Part shown: positions 44,327-55,509 of the stretch, piece after piece
Layout of the letters: the number at the start of each line of letters is the position of its first letter
Position numbering within the stretch: position 1 is the stretch's first letter
Origin: Ostrinia nubilalis
Taxonomy: Eukaryota; Arthropoda; Insecta; Lepidoptera; Crambidae
Length of the DNA: 64,000 nt
Direction of reading: 5' to 3'
Assembly: GCF_963855985.1 (NCBI RefSeq)
Contig: NC_087106.1
Span: 913,001-977,000 of the forward strand
Translations under genes and position numbers: made by a program
Notes under the pieces: model-generated
The model's database searches: none
Told to the model about the DNA's origin: nothing
Seen by the model: only the letters and a program-made list of their open reading frames with translations

Positions 44327-46353
44327 TTGTTCAGCACCGACCCTCCAACGGGCTTACTCCACAGCCATAGACACTGCCCGAATATCATGTCGAGATTACG
44401 GGTTTATATATGTTCCACCATTGATCGATCTTTTACCTCAGACCATCATACAGGTTTTCCAAATGAAGACCACCATGGATACTTGGGTGGAGACTGTCTC
44501 AATGTCCGACCGACAAGAGTTGGAGTGCAGTCTAGCAGGGTGCTCCATTGTCTGCTATGGGGACATAATACTGTTACAAGTCAGTTCAAGAACGTGTTAT
44601 GTGGTCCCGTACACCCTGCTTCTATGTCTCCGCGACATAACCAACAGCTGGTTTAGTACTTTGCTCTATTCACATCTGTATCGTGATAAGTACTCGGGTC
44701 ATGATCTGTATGAAGAGACCTGGCGAGTTATCGTGTCAGGTTACCAGACCCTGCATCTGCTACACGAGAGCTCCTATGCCCTTCTCAAAATGTGGCCATC
44801 ATTAGTTATTAGCGTGATCCTACGTGACAAAGAGAATAACCTCCTTTTTTGGAACACACTACACGAATCCATTCCAGAAGAACTAAGGGCAACCCCTCTT
44901 TACCACTATATGACTCAAACAGTCATAACTCGCGACAACGTTATGTGCGCTCTAGAAATGTCTGGTCTCTGGAAAATCTTCGGGCATCCTATTATTATTG
45001 ACAGTGTGGCTAGTGCCCAGGCATGGATGAGAAAGGGCCTTGTCATGAAGACAGGTCTGGAGGAGGCTGGGAAACTTTTAGACAACGGATTTAAGCTTGA
45101 ATTCAGTAGACAGTATTACAAGCAACACGGCAAGTGGCCGAATATCGACATCACCTCTATAGCAGATCCGGAGCTACGGCGGTGCTATCTCACAAGGATT
45201 TGGGGAGAATGCCCCACACGCAGGTGGTATCCAGAAATGTTTACTGGTGTACGATTCGAAAAGACCTTCCAATTCGACTATCAGGCAGATGCCATAGATG
45301 TGATAGCAGACAAGTCGATCATTCCCAAGAAAGAAGAATGGGTATATGAAATAGACTGGAAAGCTCATCGAACCATTCATGGAAGCATGCCATATGGACC
45401 TCCATCCACCACCAAGAGTGTCATTTTGCACTACCTGAACCAAGAGACCATATCCTGTGAAGAAATTATAAGGACCATTGATCGTGGCATTATTCCTGTT
45501 GACTGGAGAGTGATGGTGGCAGTATACAAGGAAAGGGAGTTCAAACAGAAAGATGCAAGGAGTTATGGGAAGCTCACACCAGAGATGCGGCTGTACCAGG
45601 TTATCACGGAGAAGAACACCGCTAAGATCATTTTTCGATACGTCAGACACCAATCCATGACATTGTCTGAAGAGGAGCTCGTGCGCACATTACTTAGAAT
45701 GAGTGCCCCTTCCAGTACTGGGGACTACATGTTCATTGTTCTAGACTTCTCCTCGTGGTGCACCCATTTCCGGAAGGAGCTCCTCGAGGACCTATTCAGA
45801 AGCTTGGACGATCTCTTTGGATTCAACAACGTGTACAGATTTACACAAACATTCCCCCATCTTTGTCACCTCATCTTTCAAGACAGGTTTCGTCCTCCCA
45901 GACAAGGAAGCAATGGGGACCCTTGTGAAGGTAGCCACTGTGTATTCGGACCTGAGGCATGGCTAGAAGGCCTGCGCCAGAAGGGCTGGACCCTTGCCAC
46001 TGTAATTCTTATCTTGCTGGCCTCATGGCAATGCGGAACAACAGCCTCACTCTTGGGGCAAGGGGACAATCAAGTTATTCTACTTAAATTACCTTCCGCA
46101 AGGGTTCTAGAACAACGCGGAGAGGATGTGGACGCTTATATTGCGAGCTTCTTGCGACATCTAAACACTTTGTGTGATGCTGCCGGAATTGTCATCAAAA
46201 CACAGGAGTCATGGTACTCGCGCAAACTCCTAGAGTATGGAAGGAAATACTATTATGAAGGTGCGCAGGTCAGTTGTGGACTGAAACGAGTATCCAGACT
46301 TACAAGTGAGGCCAATCAGACCCTCCCGACACTCAACACAGTTTTGTCGGGAA
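44327..46353 (+). pseudogene. Endogenous viral L, unit 6
   Basis: Frame 44421-46397, 658 residues. An extra ATT codon gives HPIIID instead of HPIID. The stop after EYGRKY is absent, so the frame reaches the unit junction and stops in the start of unit 7. GDNQ is intact. Confidence 0.95.
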
Positions 46354-48536
46354 TTGTTCAGCACCGACCCTCCAACGGGCTTACTCCACAGCCATAGACA
46401 CTGCCCGAATATCATGTCGAGATTACGGGTTTATATATGTTCCACCATTGATCGATCGTTTACCTCAGACCATCATACAGGTTTTCCAAATGAAGACCAC
46501 CATGGATACTTGGGTGGAGACTGTCTCAATGTCCGACCGACAAGAGTTGGAGTGCAGTCTAGCAGGGTGCTCCATTGTCTGCTATGGGGACATAATACTG
46601 TTACAAGTCAGTTCAAGAACGTGTTATGTGGTCCCGTACACCCTGCTTCTATGTCTCCGCGACATAACCAACAGCTGGTTTAGTACTTTGCTCTATTCAC
46701 ATCTGTATCGTGATAAGTACTCGGGTCATGATCTGTATGAAGAGACCTGGCGAGTTATCGTGTCAGGTTACCAGACCCTGCATCTGCTACACGAGAGCTC
46801 CTATGCCCTTCTCAAAATGTGGCCATCATTAGTTATTAGCGTGATCCTACGTGACAAAGAGAATAACCTCCTTTTTTGGAACACACTACACGAATCCATT
46901 CCAGAAGAACTAAGGGCAACCCCTCTTTACCACTATATGACTCAAACAGTCATAACTCGCGACAACGTTATGTGCGCTCTAGAAATGTCTGGTCTCTGGA
47001 AAATCTTCGGGCATCCTATTATTATTGACAGCGTGGCTAGTGCCCAGGCATGGATGAGAAAGGGCCTTGTCATGAAGACAGGTCTGGAGGAGGCTGGGAA
47101 ACTTTTAGACAACGGATTTAAGCTTGAATTCAGTAGACAGTATTACAAGCAACACGGCAAGTGGCCGAATATCGACATCACCTCTATAGCAGATCCGGAG
47201 CTACGGCGGTGCTATCTCACAAGGATTTGGGGAGAATGCCCCACACGCAGGTGGTATCCAGAAATGTTTACTGGTGTACGATTCGAAAAGACCTTCCAAT
47301 TCGACTATCAGGCAGATGCCATAGATGTGATAGCAGACAAGTCGATCATTCCCAAGAAAGAAGAATGGGTATATGAAATAGACTGGAAAGCTCATCGAAC
47401 CATTCATGGAAGCATGCCATATGGACCTCCATCCACCACCAAGAGTGTCATTTTGCACTACCTGAACCAAGAGACCATATCCTGTGAAGAAATTATAAGG
47501 ACCATTGATCGTGGCATTATTCCTGTTGACTGGAGAGTGATGGTGGCAGTATACAAGGAAAGGGAGTTCAAACAGAAAGATGCAAGGAGTTATGGGAAGC
47601 TCACACCAGAGATGCGGCTGTACCAGGTTATCACGGAGAAGAACACCGCTAAGATCATTTTTCGATACGTCAGACACCAATCCATGACATTGTCTGAAGA
47701 GGAGCTTGTGCGCACATTACTTAGAATGAGTGCCCCTTCCAGTACTGGGGACTACATGTTCATTGTTCTAGACTTCTCCTCGTGGTGCACCCATTTCCGG
47801 AAGGAGCTCCTCGAGGACCTATTCAGAAGCTTGGACGATCTCTTTGGATTCAACAACGTGTACAGATTTACACAAACATTCCCCCATCTTTGTCACCTCA
47901 TCTTTCAAGACAGGTTTCGTCCTCCCAGACAAGGAAGCAATGGGGACCCTTGTGAAGGTAGCCACTGTGTATTCGGACCTGAGGCATGGCTAGAAGGCCT
48001 GCGCCAGAAGGGCTGGACCCTTGCCACTGTAATTCTTATCTTGCTGGCCTCATGGCAATGCGGAACAACAGCCTCACTCTTGGGGCTAGGGGACAATCAA
48101 GTTATTCTACTTAAATTACCTTCCGCAAGGGTTCTAGAACAACGCGGAGAGGATGTGGACGCTTATATTGCGAGCTTCTTGCGACATCTAAACACTTTGT
48201 GTGATGCTGCCGGAATTGTCATCAAAACACAGGAGTCATGGTACTCGCGCAAACTCCTAGAGTATGGAAGGAAATACTATTATGAAGGTGCGCAGGTCAG
48301 TTGTGGACTGAAACGAGTATCCAGACTTACAAGTGAGGCCAATCAGACCCTCCCGACACTCAACACAGTTTTGTCGGGAATATTCGCCTGTGGAGCATCC
48401 TGTGCTGGAGAAGACTACAGCCCTATTCCGGCGTATACCACCACTGTTGCAGAGGCAGTTCTACTGCTCTACTCCCGTTTCCCTTGGACAAAGAACCAGC
48501 CCAAAGAGTGGATGACTGTGCTATTATGCATGAGCA
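46354..48536 (+). pseudogene. Endogenous viral L, unit 7 with extra 3' viral sequence
   Basis: Frame from 46448. It shares HPIIID with unit 6. The catalytic box is GLGDNQ rather than GQGDNQ. At 48380, where other units turn into the next copy, this one continues with FACGASCAGEDYSPIP and VAEAVLLLYSRFPW, plausible further L residues downstream of motif C. This marks the real 3' side of the original viral insert. L-like sequence ends about 48536, where Gypsy sequence takes over in the same frame. Confidence 0.9.
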
Positions 48537-49027
48537 GGACTTTTTGTATTATTATACTATTGTGTTTGAAGTGTAAGGCAAATACACATAGTACAAAATA
48601 CTGTACGGATAAACGGTTGTTATGTTTTAAGTGTGGTGAAGTAGGGTACACTACTAAAAATTGTGCTAAGTGTAAAAGTGCTACCAATTCAAAAAAACTA
48701 GCAGGTAACCGAAGTAATGTTATTTCAGAAGATGTCGAACCTTCTGAAAATAAACAATGGTTAGACATTGTTGATTCTTATTTCAAAAACAACAACGTTA
48801 CTTCGGTTTTGTTTAAACCTAATATAAATGATGTTCGGCCATATTTAAACGTGAACATTTTAGACATGACTGTTTGCGGATTATTGGATTCTGGAGCTGC
48901 AATTTCAATTATTGGTAACGGATTACACCAACGTTTCATTGATCTGGGTTACTCTTTGGATGAGTCGTGTGCATCAACGGTTACTGTTGCTGATGGGTCT
49001 TTCTGTAGCATGATGAACTTTGATTAG
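48537..49027 (+). pseudogene. Gypsy gag-pol fragment: zinc knuckles and protease, fused to viral L
   Basis: The open frame from unit 7 continues with CLKCKANTHSTKYC and CFKCGEVGYTTKNC (two CCHC zinc knuckles), then a linker. A retropepsin follows with GLLDSGAAISIIG, ending at a TAG at 49025. These are the nucleocapsid end of Gypsy Gag and the protease of Pol. No start codon of its own is evident. The total open frame from 46448 is 859 residues. Confidence 0.85.
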
Positions 49028-49351
49028 ATAAATATGACTGACTAAATGGTGTTTCATTTAGAATAACCTGTGTTCTTAAAAGTTGAATAGGTGTAGGATT
49101 CCAAAAAAATGTGCAAATATTTTTTTGCACTCGAAGAATAATTAAATTTTAGTTAACAGATAGTCATTAGTCATTCAGTAAAACAGTTAAGCTTTAAAGA
49201 TTAACAGTATACTATAAATGATTTATTTGATGAGCAAATTTAGTGTGCAATTCAGTATTTTTGGTGGTAATTTCGAATATTTTGATTGAAAAATTAAAGG
49301 GGATTTACAGTTAAAGTATTAAATACCACCCTAAAAAAAATAAAGAACGCA
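49028..49351. other. AT-rich gap
   Basis: No gene or clear repeat boundary is seen. Confidence 0.4.
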
Positions 49352-49588
49352 GTGAATGACGACGAGAGTCTGTCCACATTTTCGAACTCATCAATACGCA
49401 GAATTTTAAAGAAATTAAATTTTTCTTTTTCTAAACGGTCAAGAAAAAGTATTTTACTTGATAGACCAGATTTACAAATTTGGAGGGTTAACTATTTATT
49501 GAAAATTGCAGACTTCAGAAAACAAAATAGAAAGATTTATTATTTGGACGAGACATGGCTTAATGAAGGTTGTGTGTTTTGATAATTT
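49352..49588 (+). pseudogene. Tc1/IS630-type transposase fragment (HTH end and first catalytic Asp)
   Basis: SSIRRILKKLNFSFSK followed by ILLDRPDLQIWRVNYLLKI and then YYLDETWLNEG is the second helix-turn-helix and first catalytic Asp (DE) of an IS630/Tc1-related transposase. It resembles the corresponding part of the intact protein at 61708-63276. Sequence stops soon after the DE motif, so the rest is deleted. Confidence 0.7.
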
Positions 49589-49639
49589 TATTTTATTTGT
49601 GCATTTTTTAAAGACAGCCTACGACAACAGTTGGTGCCC

Positions 49640-49740
49640 TATTCGAAACATCATCACCGTCATCACCATCATCATAATCATAATCGTCCGTCATTATCAT
49701 CAGTTCATTTACACATCACTGCAGGAGCACGACACCTCTT
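49640..49740. repeat. CATCAT-rich microsatellite and RTE tail scrap
   Basis: CATCATCACCGTCATCACCA and related trinucleotides are followed by a piece like the end of RTE LINEs (TGCAGGAGC). Minus orientation is likely. Confidence 0.5.
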
Positions 49741-49910
49741 ATTTACTTAAGGTACCAATTTCTTATTACTTAGTTACTTTAATTTCCAATTTTAAAGATT
49801 TGTAGATAATCAAATTGTTATGTTTGAGGACAATCAATCTGCCATTCATATTGCGAAAAACCCTGAACAATATAAAATATTGAAGCACATAGATTTGAAA
49901 TATCATTATA

Positions 49911-51204
49911 CTGGGTGGCGCAAAAGTACTGGCACTAAAGAAAATACTTTTTTTTTTATATGACATTTTCTGTCATTTTGTTGTTGAAAATTGTGTAGTG
50001 AACAAATGTAAAATACACTGAAAATAAACATGGACCGTTTTACTCCCCAAGAACGTGGAATAATTGTGTCAATGTTCTTACGGAATAATTCATCAGTGAT
50101 AAGAACACAACGTGAATTTCGTCGACGATTTCCCACGATTTCCCCACCGTCCGGCACCGATTGGTCGCACAATTCGACGCTTTGCCACACGCCTTGAAGC
50201 AACTGGCTCAACATTGGATAGACCTAAGTCTGGGAGACCAAGAACAGGCCGTTCAGCTGAAAATATCGATGCTGTGCGCGAAGATGTGGAAGAGTGTCCA
50301 GAAACATCAACGAGGCGACGTGCCACGCAATTGGGCATTTCCAGACGGACCCTGCAGCGTATTTTGGTGAAAGACTTAAAGATGTTCCCGTATAAAACTC
50401 AAATGACTCATCAGCTGCTGCCTGCTGACCACCGAGCTCGTCTAGATTACTGCCAGCGCGTCATAAACCTCAACCTTGAAGAGGATGATTTTCTTCTCTC
50501 AGGGCATGTCAATAAGCAGAATACTCGGTTCTGGGGCACTGAAAATCCGCGCATTATTCAAGAAACACCTCTACACCCACTAAAAGTTACTGTATGGTGT
50601 GGCATCTGTGTTGACAGAGTGATCGGACCCTATTTTTTCGAAGACGCTGGAGGCAATGCGATAACTGTCACTGGAGAACGCTACAGAACCATGTTACGTG
50701 AGTTTTTGATACCCAGTTTGGACGAATTTGGGCTGGAGCACATCTGGTTTCAACAAGACGGCGCTACGGCACACACAGCGCGCGATACTATGGACTTAGT
50801 GAGGGACGCTTTTCCAGGCCGAGTTATCTCTCGTTTTGGCGATTTGCCTTGGCCTGCAAGATCACCCGATCTGACCAGTCCAGACTTCTTTCTTTGGGGT
50901 TTTTTGAAATCTCGGGTGTATGTGAACAAGCCACAGACTCTCGCAGCTCTAAAAGAAAACATTCGTCAAGAAATAACGAACATATCGCAGGAAGTGTTAC
51001 GGCAAGTTATGCAAAATGTCATAAATAGGGCTCAAATGTGTATCAACTCTGGAGGTCACCATTTAAAAGACATCATCTTTAAATCCTAATGGTACGAAAT
51101 TTAATGGCACAAATATACATTTAAAAAAACCTAAATCTAGTTTTCTAATTTAGAAAAAATGTTATAGCTGAACCAAATAGGGTCTTTACTTTTGCGCCAC
51201 CCAG
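49911..51204 (+). mobile_element. Mariner-family transposon, DD41D type
   Basis: Inverted ends CTGGGTGGCGCAAAAGTA and TACTTTTGCGCCACCCAG are flanked by TA (49909-49910 and 51205-51206). Length 1294 bp, with one transposase gene in plus orientation. Confidence 0.95.
50030..51089 (+). pseudogene. Mariner transposase, DD41D, with frameshift and lost first Asp region
   Basis: ATG at 50030 gives MDRFTPQERGIIVSMFLRNN. The frame shifts near 50140 and then runs open to 51089. The second helix-turn-helix is around TSTRRRATQLGISRRTLQRI. QQDGATAHTA holds the second catalytic Asp, and SPDLTSPDFFLWG the third, with 41 residues between them. The segment that should carry the first Asp (a DEAHF-type motif just before SGHVNKQNTRFWG) is missing around 50490, so the protein is catalytically dead twice over. 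The DD41D spacing matches the group known as rosa. Confidence 0.85.
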
Positions 51205-51412
51205 TATTAGAGATAGAGTTGAGAAAAAAATTGTTATTCTAAAATATATACAAAGTGAGAAACAAATTGCAGATATCTGTACTAAGCCTGAGTTGCATCA
51301 TCATTTATTTGGAATTTGATACTTTAGTTATGGTTAGAGAGGGATGGTGCAACCTGGGATGAGTTTTTTGTAAGTGTATTAACATTTAAGTTAGTTTGAA
51401 ATGTTAACTGTT

Positions 51413-51625
51413 TGTTGGAGATGTGTCATTGAGAAGGGTGTCGTGGTGAGTACAATGCCACATCACTAATGTCTGTCACCTCACTATTGGATACGGAAGT
51501 GAAGTTTTTTTCTTCTCTCTGCTGTCATGGAGGCGGGCCGGTGTTGTGGTCTATTAATGTAGAAAACGCGAAATACAGTTTATTATGCTGAAATACTTCT
51601 TTCCTTTGAACTCCCATATTCCACA
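51413..51625 (+). repeat. Possible copia 3' LTR
   Basis: Downstream of the copia RNase H, a purine-rich stretch (GAGAGGGATGG, about 51336) and then TGTTGGAGATG ... ATATTCCACA give TG/CA ends of copia type. No second copy lies in the window, so this is tentative. Confidence 0.4.
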
Positions 51626-52560
51626 ATTTCTATGAAGCTATAATACGTTGCATCCCAATGGAAATGTGTTCAGAAGATTTAGAAGCAGTCAATACCTTTT
51701 TGCAGAATATCGTCAAAAACCTACAACGCAGATGGACCAGTGCTTCCAGTCAGATGACTTTCATCAACAGACATTCTGAGTGGTTAGAGTCAAATATTCA
51801 GTGGCTACACTGCTCCAGTGTAAAATCTGAGGTTTTTCGAGGAATAGGTTAAGTTACCGAGAATATGTTAGAAGAAAATACCCCCGTTGACGTCGGCATG
51901 GCGGCAATAGAAACACCAGGAACATCAAGTACTATATCTGTGGGGCACATCTATCGAGACCCGAGAGAAGAAAAGACGTTCAGAGTCCCTTCTGGACTAT
52001 TCAACAGAAGAACTTAGTTTTGCAATTTTGCATTAGTGACAAAGTTAAAAATCGACGAAACCAATTATTTAGCTCGTATTATTGATAATGTTACGAAGAA
52101 TCCAGACAGTGTTGCAGTTGTTCAAAATGCATTGTTTGGAAACAAGAAGGAAAAACTCTTGATCAAGATCATGCTTTAGCCCTCTATACATCATTAAATC
52201 TGTCTAAGTGGAAGTACTTGTGTTTAAGAATTGTGCTAGCTGACTATGGTGTACATTTACAAGCATGGTGTACAAGCTAAGAACAACTGCTATCCGCGAG
52301 AAGAAGCTGCATTAAAATAGGAGATAGATAACATGACTTCAACGAAGTATAACTCATATAATTTATCAACTTATATTAATTTCTTTGGGCACGTATCAAA
52401 TGAAGCAGGCATGCTCTTATATGGTGAACATGTACAAGGAAGTGATGGTTTTATAATAGAAGTGTATAGGAAGGTCAGCAGCAGCCTACTTTGAAAGTAT
52501 TACTCAAAAAAGAAAAAAGATGTACATTTGTGGAAAAAAACGTCGCAAATGTTTGAGTCA
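51626..52560 (+). pseudogene. Degenerate coding remnant of unknown family
   Basis: Broken frames contain EKSKRRRSESLLDYSTEELS (about 51960-52020) and ALALYTSLNLSKWKYLCLR (about 52175-52230). A similar ALxLYxSLxLSKxKY segment occurs in repeated uncharacterised arthropod proteins that I believe to be transposon-borne, but I cannot name the element. Many stops interrupt it. Confidence 0.35.
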
Positions 52561-54250
52561 AAATACATGAGCGAACAATTATTCAGCTTCGACAAGTTCC
52601 GTCTGCATTATCGTCACGGCAGTAAGTCTCCTGCCGGAGCCTGCTGGCAATCCGCCCTATTCAGCCGCCCGATTATTACCGTCGCCAGGAGCGCGACATC
52701 CTCCCGGACTACCGCAACCTGTGGTCCTGCCGAGAGCATCTCCCAAGGGATCTTAGGATCCCATTACATTTATTGACGATCAAAGTTGTATAACCACTGT
52801 TTAGACACCCATAGCGCCATTTACGCAGCACATCACGGGAACCGGCGGCCAGATACCATCTCCATGTTGCAAACTTCTTTTCTCAACGCCTCAACGCGCG
52901 ACTAACAACCAATCAGCGACGTTCCTCGTCCGCGATCAATTTTGCGCACCATCCGCGAGTGCTAATTTTACAAATTTAAAGGCAACGTATTTTACTGAAA
53001 AAAACTATGTCACTCATCATTTTTCTCGACTGGATTACACACCAATTTTGAAGATGAAGGAGTTTCTTTTCAAATATCCTGCAGTGCCAAGGATATCCTG
53101 GTACAATCACATTTATTTTATAAGAAACACAAGAGTTAATCATTTAAATGTTTATGAGATTATGTAGCTAAAGTAGGTAGAGAATGCGCTGAGACGAAAA
53201 ATTAAGATCCTCCGGAGTGACAATGGTCCAACATTCATGAAACGCATTTACTTACTAGTAACGAGACTAACGAGACGTGGTTTACGAGTTTGACATGCAA
53301 ACTAGTCTTAAAGGAATTTACTATACTTCAGGAAAATTACAATTAGAATCTCCCCCATAACATGGAAGAAGAGAAGATCTATGAATTTGAAGTGTTTAAA
53401 GAAAATTGAATTATTGAGTAGAGCCCAGGAGTATGTGTACGGAAAAGTCAGAGGGGACTGTTTCCCATTTAACACCTGCTTTATTTGATCAACACATTTA
53501 AGCACTAATAAGCAAGTAGAACTTGAACAGTCACTTTAAGCCAACCAAGTGCAGTTTGATGAAGTGGGGTATCAGCACCAAACCGTGAAAGAACTCTAGT
53601 ATTTCTATCCTATCAGACCGATGTCAATACAAAGGTAATTGTTTGAATTGGCCGCTGCGATACAAGCTTTCTAGCTTAGTGCAGAGACCGCCAGAATAAA
53701 TAGTACATGTGACATCTTTTAGAATTATATACCTTTTACTTTTTTTTTAATTGCTGGTATTCTGTACGCGCTGCGCAACAAAACTCTAGGAAAATCCAGC
53801 CAACCCAGTTCCGGAGCGAACAATTATTCTGCTTCGACAAGTTCCATCTGCATTATCGTCACGGCAGTAAGCCTCCTGCCGGATCCTGCTGACAATCTGC
53901 CCAAGACGATCTCCAATCGGCACGTCACCAAGGCGCCCTGCTCAGCCGCCCGCCAATCCGCAAATTAGGTAGATGTTATTTAAATTTTAATTAACAATAA
54001 ATTGACTTGTGTAAAACATTTGCATGCTGGTTCATATCTGGCGAATGTGTCCTGCTCCATTTCATTATGTAACATGAGTAACATCTAATGTACCACATTC
54101 TGCAAATAAATAATTTGAATTTGAATCACCGTCGCCAGCAACGCGACGTCCTCCCAGCCGAGAGCATCTCTCTGGGATCTTCCTAAAGATCCCATCACTA
54201 CTACATCAGTTTCGTCGATGATTAAAGTTGCACAACCACAATTAATGATC
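52561..54250. repeat. Direct repeats about 1.25 kb apart
   Basis: A block starting GAGCGAACAATTATTC near 52570 recurs near 53814. Both copies continue with GACAAGTTCC, CTGCATTATCGTCACGGCAG and, further on, GATCCCATTACA- or GATCCCATCACT-type sequence and GTCGATGATTAAAGTTG-like ends. The second copy holds an insert (about 53950-54130) with a TTTGAATTTGAA tail typical of LINE 3' ends. A third partial block (AATTTGAAGTGTTTAAAGAA, about 53382 and 54253) also repeats. LTR origin is possible but unproven. The sequence between the repeats holds nothing I recognise. Confidence 0.6.
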
Positions 54251-54592
54251 TATAAATTTGAAGTGTTTCAAGAAAATTTATTCATTGAGTAAACTCCAGG
54301 TATAATTTTAATAAATAGTTATTGTACTTACTTATTAATATACTACTTATGTATGTAAAGCTCAATGATACGTGGCCAAACCTTTTTTTTCTTACAAAGG
54401 GGAGGCACCTACCCTTTATTTTTCGGGGGAGGTGAAGTATGTAAATTGCTTATTTTACAAATAACATCCAATTCCCGTAAACCGCACGTATCGTTCTGCT
54501 GACTTAGGGTTTTTAGTAAGCAAACGAACATTGTAATATTGTAAATTTTTAAACAATCAATATAGAGACACCGTACATCAAACATGTGTTTG
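54251..54592. other. Non-coding gap
   Basis: Apart from the short repeat at its left edge I see nothing in it. Confidence 0.4.
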
Positions 54593-55509
54593 AAAGAAAG
54601 AAAGAAAGAAAGAAAATAATTTTATTTTGACAACCACAGATTCAGGCAATAAAGACATTACATAAAAAAAAAAATTACTAAGTTGCCAAAAAAGGTCACC
54701 CACTCAGTAATATCTTGACAGTGTGACTGCCAAGACACTGATTTTCAGTGGGTGCCTTTTTGCAGCGCTATATATCAAAAACAGAAAAAAGAGTAAAAAA
54801 ATAATAATAAAAACCATAAATTAAGCATTCAATAAATTATTCAATTATAAAAAAATTAAAATTAAATAATAACAAGTTGCATAATTAATTAAATTAAAAC
54901 ATAAATAACAATATTAATAAACATACAAAGACATGTCAAAAACAAACAAAAACCATTTCTACTGCACGGCCATAAAAGTCGAGGCAGAGACAGAAGAGAA
55001 AAAAAAAAAAAACACATTAAAAAAAAAAAGTATCACTTGTCAAGTTGACTTGACATTTGCCACGTCCACCAGCCACGTAACAAAAATAATTAACAATCGG
55101 TTTTAGCAATAATGTACCTACATAGTTATTAACTTAACTTTTATAAATTGTGATTAAATTCCATTGAGTAGAAATTATAATATTGTGGTTAAAATAAATA
55201 AAAATGTCAATCAGGTGCCGAAAATTGATGAACATGATAGGTGAGTGGACTTTTCTAACCTTGACCTAAGACCTTGACGAATAATCCCGCGTGTCTAATT
55301 AAACAATTACTCACATAAATAACATATTTTCAGGGTGTTCAGTAGGGGAGACCTAAATACATTTAATTGGGATCTCATTCAACCACCCAACGAGAGCATC
55401 GGAACGACTAAGGGCATATGGTAAAAGGGAACTAAGAAGAGCAGCGTTCTCAAAGCCGGAACGACGCCAAAGCCCAACGAACGACGTGCGTGCTCCGATG
55501 GTATGCAAA

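Larger units (their letters stand above)
32347..48536 (+). repeat. Tandem array of seven endogenous viral L-polymerase units
   Basis: Head-to-tail units start at TTGTTCAGCACCG and end at TTGTCGGGAA. They lie at 32347-33550 (5'-truncated), 33551-35579, 35580-37608, 37609-39637, 39638-44326 (two later insertions), 44327-46353 and 46354-48380. The last has an extra viral tail to about 48536. Unit length is 2027-2029 bp. The units are nearly identical, differing by scattered single bases, a 5-bp deletion near the start and a 3-bp insertion. All encode the same part of a non-segmented negative-strand RNA virus L protein. Confidence 0.97.
49808..51319 (+). pseudogene. Copia RNase H C-terminus, split by a mariner
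   Basis: MFEDNQSAIHIAKNP with KHIDLKYHY at 49826-49910, then after removal of the mariner IRDRVEKK with EKQIADICTKPE, is the C-terminal RNase H of a copia polymerase ending at FGI and a stop at 51319. The frame is restored exactly when the element and one TA are removed. A TAG sits just before DNQIVMF (49803). Confidence 0.9.
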
